NCBI GenBank assembly: GCA_002483395.1 | Contig: DLHV01000214.1 | Span: 4,198-9,667 of the forward strand | From: Chloracidobacterium sp. UBA7659 | GTDB taxonomy: Bacteria > Acidobacteriota > Blastocatellia > Pyrinomonadales > Pyrinomonadaceae | Reading direction: 5' to 3' | Length of the DNA stretch: 5,470 nt | Shown: piece by piece, positions 1-5,470 of the stretch | How the letters are laid out: the number at the start of each line of letters is the position of its first letter | Position numbering within the stretch: the stretch's first letter is position 1 | Position numbers and translations under genes: made by a program | Notes under the pieces: model-generated | Told to the model about the DNA's origin: nothing | The model's input: only the letters and a program-made list of their open reading frames with translations | The model's database searches: none

Positions 1-95
1 CGCGGCTTGCCTGAGTAAATTATATCCAGGAGAAACACGAGGATGCCTAACGCGCTGGCCACTAGAATTGTGAGTTTAAGCCGAGAGACTTTCAT
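1..95 (-). CDS. N-terminus of a membrane-anchored or secreted protein (partial)
   Basis: Reading the minus strand from an ATG at 95-93 gives 31 uninterrupted codons to the window edge, beginning MKVSRLKLTILVASALGILV and continuing FLLDIIYSGKP. A short basic start (K2, R5, K7) followed by about 18 hydrophobic residues (roughly 8-26) is typical of a signal peptide or an N-terminal signal anchor. No clear signal peptidase site is visible before the edge, so an uncleaved anchor is possible. The start is supported by an AGGAG Shine-Dalgarno 8 nt upstream (plus-strand 104-108). The gene is divergent from hppA, with 642 bp between the two starts. The body of the protein lies outside the window, so its function cannot be named. 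The plus-strand reading through this region has no comparable start signal and looks like a shadow frame. Confidence 0.72.
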   Translation of the reverse strand, partial: MKVSRLKLTILVASALGILVFLLDIIYSGKP

Positions 96-103
96 TGCCG
101 CTG

Positions 104-108
104 CTCCT
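104..108 (-). promoter_or_regulatory. Shine-Dalgarno of the left-hand minus-strand gene
   Basis: The minus strand reads TTTAGGAGCAGCGGCA directly before the ATG at 95-93. AGGAG matches the anti-Shine-Dalgarno core and the 8-nt spacing is ideal. This site decides the start of the partial minus-strand gene and is much stronger than anything in front of hppA or the kinase. Confidence 0.7.
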
Positions 109-333
109 AAAGACCTGTCGTGTGCGAACTGTTTTTTGGCGGAAGCAGCCTTATTCTCGACCTGCGGGCAGGGCGCCGTAACGAGAATGGCATCAGCATC
201 ATTGCGTGTCTTCCATCAACTGCCGCTGTGGGAATCCACATTAAGCAAAAAAGTGTAAAAGCGGGCGCGAAATTTGGGGCGACAAATTAGAAGCAAATAA
301 ACTGCTATTCGCACAGGAAGAAAGCTCCGAAAA

Positions 334-361
334 GCCCCGTCGGGGCGTTCTGTTTGTAGAA
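334..361 (+). repeat. REP-like repeat, copy 1
   Basis: The element starts with the mini-palindrome GCCCCG-T-CGGGGC (334-346) and runs into the tail GTTCTGTTTGTAGAA (347-361). The tail can itself fold weakly, since TTCT (348-351) pairs with AGAA (358-361). A GTAG tetranucleotide sits in the tail (356-359); in known REP elements a GTAG-type tetranucleotide beside a hairpin is recognised by RAYT transposases. Two further copies lie within 135 bp, one inverted. The REP assignment is inference from this structure; no RAYT gene is in the window. Confidence 0.68.
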
Positions 362-382
362 GGCGAGCGATATGAGAAGCGA

Positions 383-404
383 GCTCCGTTAGGAGTGTTC
401 TGTT
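383..404 (+). repeat. REP-like repeat, copy 2 (diverged tail)
   Basis: GCTCC-GTTA-GGAGT (383-396) forms a five-pair stem with one G-T wobble and a four-base loop, followed by GTTCTGTT (397-404). It is in the same orientation as copy 1 but loses the TGTAGAA end and continues as CGCCCC. GGCGA at 362-366 could pair with TCGCC at 404-408, enclosing this copy. It looks like a decayed member of the family. Confidence 0.58.
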
Positions 405-465
405 CGCCCCAAAATTAAGATCTTACAGGCCGCCCTTACAGGGCTTTGAATCTGTCAGTACGCAG

Positions 466-495
466 GTTCTACAAACAGAACGCTCCTATCGGAGC
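466..495 (-). repeat. REP-like repeat, copy 3 (inverted)
   Basis: On the minus strand this reads GCTCC-GATA-GGAGC followed by GTTCTGTTTGTAGAAC. The first hairpin has five perfect pairs (482-486 with 491-495). The tail forms a second small inverted repeat, GTTCT (466-470) with AGAAC (477-481). It is the best preserved of the three copies. Seventeen bases (467-483) are the exact reverse complement of 345-361 in copy 1. Confidence 0.68.
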
Positions 496-563
496 AATTC
501 GCTAAATACGGGAGATATCTGAACAGAATTCTGGGATTTTCGAGCTCACCAGTACTTTTGTTC

Positions 564-593
564 GGTAGTGCATCGATGCACTACCTTTTGTTC
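564..593 (+). terminator. 22-bp perfect palindrome with T-run (terminator-like)
   Basis: The 11-bp half-site GGTAGTGCATC (564-574) is followed at once by its exact reverse complement (575-585), then by TTTTGTTC. As RNA it would give a stem of about nine pairs with a UCGA loop and a short U-rich tail, the layout of an intrinsic terminator for plus-strand transcription. No T-run follows it on the minus strand. The 9-mer CTTTTGTTC occurs directly on both sides (555-563 and 585-593). There is no plus-strand gene upstream in the window to terminate. It may instead be an operator-like site or a tiny inserted element. It lies just upstream of the hppA promoter. Confidence 0.5.
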
Positions 594-600
594 CGCGTTA

Positions 601-630
601 TTGGTTAAATTGTTGCAAGTATTTTATAAT
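601..630 (+). promoter_or_regulatory. Sigma70-like promoter for hppA
   Basis: A consensus -10 box TATAAT lies at 625-630. The best -35 candidate is TTGGTT at 601-606 with an 18-bp spacer; it matches only the first half of TTGACA. Transcription would start near 637 and give a leader of about 100 nt before the hppA ATG. The promoter is on the correct strand and directly downstream of the palindrome at 564-585, which is well placed to insulate it or to bind a regulator. Confidence 0.58.
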
Positions 631-737
631 CAGTAGTTTTGGATAGCCTACGGGTTTACATAGATTTGCGCCCCGATTTAGTGAGTTAATTTATTAAGTT
701 TCTCTGATGATAGGCGGAAACGAAGACTAGACACAAT

Positions 738-2858
738 ATGAACAGTTACGTGATTTATTTAGCGCCCGCTTTAGGGATTTTGGGATTGGTGGTGATGGCG
801 TTTAAGTCGGCTTGGGTTAGCAAGCAGGATCCTGGAGAGGCGAACATGCAGGAGCTTGCAGGACATATTGCCGACGGAGCAATGGCGTTTTTGAAAGCAG
901 AATGGAAGGTACTTAGCATTTTCGTTTTATTTACTGCGGCATTATTAGCCTATTCAGGAACGATCCATACGGTAAACGGCAAAGAGATCCACTCCAGTTG
1001 GGTGATCTGTATCGCCTTTATTATCGGCGCTGTGTTTTCCGCTACTGCCGGATTTATCGGGATGAAGGTGGCGACGAAAGCGAATGTTCGTACTACACAA
1101 GCCGCCAGAACGAGTTTGAAGCAGGCGCTGAAAGTGTCGTTCACCGGCGGAACCGTCATGGGACTTGGTGTTGCGGGTTTAGCGGTATTGGGTTTAGGCG
1201 GGTTGTTCATTGTATTCCTTTCATTGTTTGCAGGATTGGGTGTAAACCAGGTAAAAACGGCGATCGAAGTATTGACAGGTTTCTCGTTGGGGGCTGAGTC
1301 CATCGCATTGTTCTCGCGTGTGGGCGGCGGTATCTATACGAAGGCGGCCGACGTTGGAGCCGATCTGGTCGGAAAGGTGGAAGCGGGAATTCCCGAAGAT
1401 GACGTTCGTAACCCCGCAACCATCGCCGATAACGTGGGCGATAACGTGGGCGATGTGGCTGGTATGGGTGCCGACCTTTTTGGTTCATACGTAGCAACGA
1501 TTTTGGCAACAATGGTATTGGGACAGGAGATCAAGGTTAACGATGCTCTTGGCGGTATGTCTCCGATCCTGCTGCCGATGGTGATCTGCGGTTTGGGAAT
1601 CGTCTTCTCTATCGTCGGAACCTTGTTCGTTCGAATAAAAGACGATACTTCGAGCGTACAAAGGGCATTCAACATAGGAAACTGGGCTTCCATGTTGTTG
1701 ACGGTGGCCGCTGCTTACTTCGTTGTTATGTGGCTGCTGCCTGACGGGCCGATCACGTCGCGTATAACAACCTTCAATAAAACAGGCGTTTTTCTGGCGA
1801 TCGTCGTGGGAACGGTCGTAGGAGCTATCATGAGTATCAGTACGGAATATTACACGGCCATGGGTAAAAAGCCGGTACTGTCTATCGTTCGGCAATCGTC
1901 AACCGGACATGCTACCAACATCATCGGCGGCCTGGCCGTGGGCATGAAATCAACCGTAATTCCGATTTTGACATTGGCCGGCGGCATCATGGCTTCGTAT
2001 TATTTTGCCGGGTTGTATGGCGTCGCGATCGCCGCGGCGGGCATGATGTCGACGACTGCGATGCAGTTGGCGATTGATGCATTCGGCCCGATTGCCGATA
2101 ACGCAGGCGGTATTGCCGAGATGAGTCAATTGCCTCCCGAAGTGCGTGAACGTACCGACAATTTAGACGCGGTCGGCAACACGACAGCCGCAACCGGCAA
2201 AGGTTTTGCTATCGCTTCGGCGGCCCTGACATCATTGGCATTGTTCGCCGCCTTTGTCGGAATTGCGGGTATTGACAGAATTGATATTTACAAAGCGAAT
2301 GTACTGGCCGGCTTGTTCGTCGGCGGTATGATCCCGTTTATTTTCTCGGCTTTGTGTATCCAGGCAGTTGGTAAAGCCGCGATGGACATGGTGCAGGAAG
2401 TCAGACGCCAGTTCCGCGAAATTCCCGGCATCATGGACTATACGGCGCAGCCGGAATATGAGAAATGCGTGGCTATCTCGACCAAAGCATCCCTGCGCGA
2501 AATGATGATGCCGGGAGCGATTGCGTTGATCACGCCGGTGATCGTTGGCTTTACATTTGGCCCTGAAGTTTTAGGAGGTTTGTTGGCTGGTGTTACCGTT
2601 TCTGGCGTATTGATGGGAATTTTCCAGTCGAACGCCGGCGGTGCGTGGGATAATGCAAAGAAATCCTTCGAAAAAGGCGTGTTGATCAATGAGGAGATGA
2701 TCTACAAGGGATCGGAATCTCACAAAGCATCGGTCACAGGCGACACCGTTGGCGATCCGTTCAAAGACACGTCAGGCCCGTCGATGAACATCCTTATCAA
2801 GCTGATGTCCATCGTGTCGTTGATCATCGCCCCTTATATTTACGGCATCGGTCAGTGA
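738..2858 (+). CDS. hppA: Membrane-integral K+-dependent pyrophosphatase (ion-pumping)
   Basis: A complete 706-aa inner-membrane pyrophosphatase, of the usual bacterial length and rich in hydrophobic helices (the family has 16). It hydrolyses cytoplasmic PPi and pumps H+ and/or Na+. Family motifs are all present: [20 protein letters not shown] (196-215), DNVGDNVGD (231-239), [12 protein letters not shown] (368-379), [15 protein letters not shown] (448-462), AWDNAKK (636-642) and [15 protein letters not shown] (668-682), supplying the Asp/Lys residues that bind Mg-PPi. A484 and G487 in [10 protein letters not shown] mark the K+-dependent subfamily; K+-independent enzymes have Lys and Thr there. 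Helix 6 reads DLFGSYVAT (246-254): the Glu of Na+-pumps (here G249) and that of plant-type H+-pumps (here A253) are both absent. A Glu occurs instead at E187 on helix 5, seven residues before the conserved R194, as in Flavobacterium-type H+-pumping enzymes. H+ as the ion is therefore the best guess. The ATG at 738 fits the family N-terminus, but its Shine-Dalgarno is weak. The nearest purine-rich stretch, AGGCGGAAACGAAG, is rather far upstream. Confidence 0.97.
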   Translation: MNSYVIYLAPALGILGLVVMAFKSAWVSKQDPGEANMQELAGHIADGAMAFLKAEWKVLSIFVLFTAALLAYSGTIHTVNGKEIHSSWVICIAFIIGAVFSATAGFIGMKVATKANVRTTQAARTSLKQALKVSFTGGTVMGLGVAGLAVLGLGGLFIVFLSLFAGLGVNQVKTAIEVLTGFSLGAESIALFSRVGGGIYTKAADVGADLVGKVEAGIPEDDVRNPATIADNVGDNVGDVAGMGADLFGSYVATILATMVLGQEIKVNDALGGMSPILLPMVICGLGIVFSIVGTLFVRIKDDTSSVQRAFNIGNWASMLLTVAAAYFVVMWLLPDGPITSRITTFNKTGVFLAIVVGTVVGAIMSISTEYYTAMGKKPVLSIVRQSSTGHATNIIGGLAVGMKSTVIPILTLAGGIMASYYFAGLYGVAIAAAGMMSTTAMQLAIDAFGPIADNAGGIAEMSQLPPEVRERTDNLDAVGNTTAATGKGFAIASAALTSLALFAAFVGIAGIDRIDIYKANVLAGLFVGGMIPFIFSALCIQAVGKAAMDMVQEVRRQFREIPGIMDYTAQPEYEKCVAISTKASLREMMMPGAIALITPVIVGFTFGPEVLGGLLAGVTVSGVLMGIFQSNAGGAWDNAKKSFEKGVLINEEMIYKGSESHKASVTGDTVGDPFKDTSGPSMNILIKLMSIVSLIIAPYIYGIGQ

Positions 2859-2881
2859 GGAAAGACCAGGCAGCTCAAGGA

Positions 2882-2909
2882 AAAGGCCGCAGATCTCGGG
2901 GCCTTTCTT
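2882..2909 (+). terminator. Probable intrinsic terminator after hppA
   Basis: AAAGGCC (2882-2888) pairs perfectly with GGCCTTT (2900-2906) around an 11-nt loop, and the descending arm runs into TTTCTT. It begins 24 nt after the hppA stop codon. The U-tract is short and interrupted, so termination may be partial. It suggests that hppA and the downstream kinase are largely separate transcription units. Confidence 0.55.
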
Positions 2910-2929
2910 GACTGGCTCCCCCAAAAAGC

Positions 2930-2958
2930 TTGACTCAACGTTTTTCTCGAGGCACACT
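2930..2958 (+). promoter_or_regulatory. Weak candidate promoter for the kinase gene
   Basis: TTGACT (2930-2935) matches five of six bases of a -35 box. Seventeen bases later CACACT (2953-2958) matches only three of six of TATAAT. The position between the hppA terminator and the kinase start is right, but the poor -10 makes this tentative. Read-through from hppA is the alternative. Confidence 0.28.
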
Positions 2959-2983
2959 GTCTTTACGTTCAAACTACCTAAAG

Positions 2984-5470
2984 ATGCGCGATTCCATCGC
3001 ACACTACAAGATCGTTTCGCAGATCGGCGCGGGCGGAATGGGGGCGGTTTATTTAGCTCAGGACACCAAGCTCGACAGGAAAGTCGCGCTGAAGGTTTTG
3101 CTCGACGAGGTATCCGCCGATGAGGAGCGCGTGCGGCGGTTTATCCAGGAAGCGAAGGCCGCGTCAGCGCTCAATCATCCGAACATTCTAACCGTTTACG
3201 AGACCGGCGAATTCGACAACTCGCGGTACATTGCGACGGAACTTGTAAAAGGCGAGACGCTGCGCGACCGATTGCCGCGCGTCGCGATGACATTGCGCGA
3301 GGTTCTGGACATCGCGCTGCAGGTCGCAACCGCGCTGAATGCGGCACACAGTGCCGGAATTGTTCACCGTGACATCAAACCGGAGAACGTCATGATCCGT
3401 GACGACGGGATCGTTAAGGTCCTCGATTTTGGTTTGGCAAAACTGGTAAAGATACCCCAAAGCTCGGTCGGCTCCAAAGACGGCCCGCTTAACCAGGTCA
3501 GCACAATGCCCGGGATGGTAATGGGAACCGTTCAGTATATGTCTCCGGAGCAAGCGAGGGGCAAGGAGACCGATGCACGATCCGATATCTGGAGCCTGGC
3601 TGTCGTGATGTATGAAATGCTATCGGGAACGACGCCATTTGCCGGTGAGACAGCAAACGACTCTATCGCAGCCATCCTGACGAAAAAGCCCCACTCGCTC
3701 GGCGAAGACATCCCGTCAGAATTACGGCGAATAGTGAAAAAGGCACTTCAGAAACAGGCAGACGAGAGATACCAGACCGTAAAGGATCTTCTTCTCGATG
3801 TCAAAAATCTCAAGCGTGAGCTTGAGCTTTCCGAAGAGCTTGAACGCTCGTACCTCCCCCAGTCGGTCGGCTCGTCGAATGTAAGCGCCGGACAAATGGG
3901 TGAAAACGCAACGGCGATCTACTCTGGCAGGATCTCGACGGAAACAAGCGCCGCTCCGCAGCAGATCTCGGGCGCCGAGATGCTGACTTCGTCGATCCGA
4001 CAACATAAATTCGGTGCGGTGGCGATCTTCGCTGCAGCAGCGATCATCGTGGCCGGGTTCGGCTACGGGCTGTACAGGTTTATCGAAAAACCGCAAGTCG
4101 ATCAGCTAAAAACAGCCGGCGCGATCAGAACACAGCGGCTTACAGGTGACGGCAAGACGCCCGACGCGGAGATATCGCCGGATGGAAAGTTCCTTGCTTA
4201 TATTAAGCTTGAAGGCGGCGATCAGTCGCTTTGGATAAAGCAGATACAGACGAGCAGCACTGTTCCGATCGTCAAGCCGGGAGGCCTCCGCGCGTTTTAC
4301 GGCATTACATTTTCACCGGACGGCGGCTTTGTTTACTTTAATGCCAGCACCCTGAGTGCTGAGGCTCCATCCGTTTACCGTGCACCGACTTTGGGCGGCA
4401 CGCCGACAAAGGTTCTCACGAACGCGTACCTGGTGCAGTTCTCGCCTGACGGAAATCAAGTCAGCTTTCTTCGCAACGATCCGAGAGCGAATGAGACGGC
4501 AGTATTTATTGCTAGCGCCGACGGCTCCAATGAGCGCAAGATCGCTTCGAAAGCGGGGAAGGAATACTTTCAGGGATCGCCTGCGTGGTCACCCGACGGC
4601 AAATACATAGCTGTTGGCTACGGCAACAACTCACTCGCACCGAAAGCTTCGACGTCGATAAAACTGATCTCGGTCGGCGACCACTCTGAATCGGATCTGG
4701 GTTCATCCCGTTGGAGCGGCCCTGTTGATCCTGTCTGGCACCCAGGCGGAGATTCCCTGATCGTGATCGGCGCCGAGAATTCACTCGTCGGAGCGCAATT
4801 ATGGGAGGTTTCATATCCTTCAGGCTCCGTTCGCCGGTTGACGAACAACCTGAATGGTTATTATTCGATCTCGGTCACGTCCGACGGCGGATCGATCGTG
4901 GCGGGTGAGCGCTACAGCAGGTCGGCAGTTTGGGTGTCGCCCGATTTGAAGCCGGAAAATGCAAAGCAGATCATGCCCGCTACGGGAGATACCTGGGGAA
5001 TCTCGTGGACGCCTGATAATCGCATTGTCTTCGCCTCGGACCAGACCGGTGATAACGAGATCTGGATCATGAACGCCGACGGAAGCAATGCAAAGCCCTT
5101 GACCAACGACCGCGTCTTTAAGGCTATCCCCGTCGTTTCCCCGGACGGACGCTATATAGTGTACATATCGGCCAACAATGGCCGCCAGATGGAGCGCATC
5201 GATATCGACGGCGGGAACCGCATGAAAAGCATCTACCCTGATAATCCCGATGTCTCAGTCGATGGAAAATGGGTGATCTATGACGCCCTGGCCGACGGCA
5301 TTTTGAGGATCTTCAGGGTACCCATTAGCGGGGGCGAACCAGAGGTGTTGACGGACCATCCGGGGATCGAACCTCGCTACTCGCATGACGGAACTCGGAT
5401 CGCATGCTTTGTAATGGACGAAAAGACTCAGGGTTTTACAAAGCTCGCAATATTCGGGGCTGACGGCGGG
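2984..5470 (+). CDS. PknB-type Ser/Thr kinase with membrane helix and PD40 beta-propeller (3' end missing)
   Basis: The frame is open from an ATG at 2984 to the window edge (829 codons, no stop). Residues 8-275 form a complete Hanks-type kinase: glycine loop GAGGMG (15-20), ATP lysine K37, helix-C glutamate E56, HRDIKPEN (128-135) with catalytic D130, DFG (148-150), SPE (187-189) and D201. All key residues are intact, so it should be active. The activation segment is long (about 30 residues between DFG and GTVQYMSPEQ), with Ser/Thr at 173, 174 and 182 as possible phosphosites. A charged, probably helical stretch (267-289) and a Ser/Gly/Ala-rich linker lead to one membrane helix (about 343-366). 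The rest carries about ten PD40/WD40-like cores, such as SPDG at 398, 444, 487, 536 and 719, with degenerate ones at 586, 632, 676, 758 and 800, as in TolB-type propellers. Expected topology is kinase in the cytoplasm and propeller in the periplasm, suggesting a signal receptor; ligand and targets are unknown. The Shine-Dalgarno is poor, but the start gives the standard kinase N-terminus. It lies 125 bp after hppA. Confidence 0.93.
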   Translation, partial: MRDSIAHYKIVSQIGAGGMGAVYLAQDTKLDRKVALKVLLDEVSADEERVRRFIQEAKAASALNHPNILTVYETGEFDNSRYIATELVKGETLRDRLPRVAMTLREVLDIALQVATALNAAHSAGIVHRDIKPENVMIRDDGIVKVLDFGLAKLVKIPQSSVGSKDGPLNQVSTMPGMVMGTVQYMSPEQARGKETDARSDIWSLAVVMYEMLSGTTPFAGETANDSIAAILTKKPHSLGEDIPSELRRIVKKALQKQADERYQTVKDLLLDVKNLKRELELSEELERSYLPQSVGSSNVSAGQMGENATAIYSGRISTETSAAPQQISGAEMLTSSIRQHKFGAVAIFAAAAIIVAGFGYGLYRFIEKPQVDQLKTAGAIRTQRLTGDGKTPDAEISPDGKFLAYIKLEGGDQSLWIKQIQTSSTVPIVKPGGLRAFYGITFSPDGGFVYFNASTLSAEAPSVYRAPTLGGTPTKVLTNAYLVQFSPDGNQVSFLRNDPRANETAVFIASADGSNERKIASKAGKEYFQGSPAWSPDGKYIAVGYGNNSLAPKASTSIKLISVGDHSESDLGSSRWSGPVDPVWHPGGDSLIVIGAENSLVGAQLWEVSYPSGSVRRLTNNLNGYYSISVTSDGGSIVAGERYSRSAVWVSPDLKPENAKQIMPATGDTWGISWTPDNRIVFASDQTGDNEIWIMNADGSNAKPLTNDRVFKAIPVVSPDGRYIVYISANNGRQMERIDIDGGNRMKSIYPDNPDVSVDGKWVIYDALADGILRIFRVPISGGEPEVLTDHPGIEPRYSHDGTRIACFVMDEKTQGFTKLAIFGADGG

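Larger units (their letters stand above)
334..495. repeat. Inverted-repeat-bounded block of REP-like elements
   Basis: Copies 1 and 3 face each other and supply a perfect 17-bp inverted repeat (345-361 and 467-483) around 105 bp that contain copy 2 and a GCCC-TTACA-GGGC hairpin. The arrangement resembles a BIME (paired REP units) or a small non-autonomous MITE-like element. There is no coding capacity for a transposase inside. I see no clear target-site duplication at its borders, so the BIME reading is the safer of the two. Confidence 0.5.
96..737. other. Long divergent intergenic region with repeats and promoter
   Basis: No convincing gene lies between the minus-strand start at 95 and the hppA start at 738. 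The part from about 110 to 333 shows nothing I can name except a small hairpin (AATTTG 271-276 with CAAATT 283-288). From 334 to 495 there is a cluster of three REP-like repeats and a GCCC/GGGC hairpin (432-435 with 441-444). A 10-bp palindrome CAGAATTCTG is at 524-533, a 22-bp palindrome at 564-585, and the hppA promoter at 601-630. Positions 637-737 would be the hppA leader; I recognise no riboswitch in it. No tRNA or rRNA was seen. Confidence 0.7.

Noticed and set aside
43..258. Plus-strand 71-codon reading frame
   Set aside because: It overlaps the minus-strand start region and its Shine-Dalgarno. The preceding AGGAG at 28-32 and GAGG at 40-43 are poorly spaced or overlap the ATG, and the protein shows no recognisable pattern. 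It ends in low-complexity intergenic DNA.
271..288. AATTTG/CAAATT hairpin as a terminator
   Set aside because: A six-pair A/T-rich stem without a T-run on either strand; too weak to call.
334..495. CRISPR array
   Set aside because: Only three diverged repeats, in mixed orientation, with unequal spacing; no regular spacers and no cas genes.
701..726. Hammerhead ribozyme core (CTGATGA at 703-709 followed by GGAAAC)
   Set aside because: The six or so bases between the two core motifs cannot form stem II, and I find no matching stem I/III arms or cleavage triplet in place. Chance match.
950..1303. Minus-strand frames opposite hppA (also 1207-1512, 1334-1693, 1485-1895, 2438-2689)
   Set aside because: They lie antisense inside an unambiguous pyrophosphatase gene, encode compositionally odd proteins and lack start signals. 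They are shadows of a strongly codon-biased gene.
2908..3123. Plus-strand 71-codon frame after hppA
   Set aside because: It starts inside the probable terminator and overlaps the kinase start in another frame. The overlapping frame encodes the kinase glycine loop, so this one is a shadow.
738..5470. hppA and the kinase as a functional operon or new signalling system
   Set aside because: A 125-bp gap with a probable terminator separates them, and nothing in either protein indicates interaction. Adjacency alone is not enough.

Overview
The window suggests a Gram-negative bacterium, most likely Acidobacteriota (perhaps Blastocatellia). The main reason is the second large gene, a PknB-type Ser/Thr kinase followed by one membrane helix and a TolB/PD40-like beta-propeller, an architecture very common in that phylum. 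A K+-dependent membrane pyrophosphatase of the Flavobacterium-like kind beside it is compatible. The taxonomic call is inference; there is no rRNA or other marker gene here.

Layout, left to right. (1) Positions 1-95, minus strand: the first 31 codons of a gene that leaves the window to the left. It has a good Shine-Dalgarno and encodes an N-terminal signal-anchor-like helix. (2) Positions 96-737: a 642-bp intergenic region between two divergent genes. It holds three copies of a REP-like repeat (a GC-rich mini-hairpin plus a conserved GTTCTGTTTGTAGAA tail), two of them in opposite orientation and framing a block of about 160 bp. It also holds a perfect 22-bp palindrome followed by a T-run and flanked by 9-bp direct repeats, and a sigma70-like promoter with a consensus TATAAT for the next gene. 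(3) Positions 738-2858, plus strand: complete hppA, a 706-aa membrane-integral pyrophosphatase. (4) Positions 2859-2983: a short spacer with a probable intrinsic terminator and a weak candidate promoter. (5) Positions 2984-5470, plus strand: the 5' 829 codons of the kinase-propeller gene, open to the window edge.

Functionally, hppA couples hydrolysis of cytoplasmic PPi, a by-product of biosynthesis, to ion pumping across the inner membrane. Its residues point to a K+-dependent pump whose gate glutamate lies on helix 5 instead of helix 6, the arrangement reported for Flavobacterium-type H+-pumping enzymes. The kinase is probably a separate transcription unit that senses something outside the cytoplasmic membrane through its propeller. 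Nothing in the sequence links it functionally to the pyrophosphatase beyond adjacency.

The most useful points for a second look are the relocated gate glutamate, the REP-like cluster with its inverted pair, and the palindrome/terminator with no annotated gene upstream on its strand. I see no clear evidence of a wholly new multi-gene system in this window.
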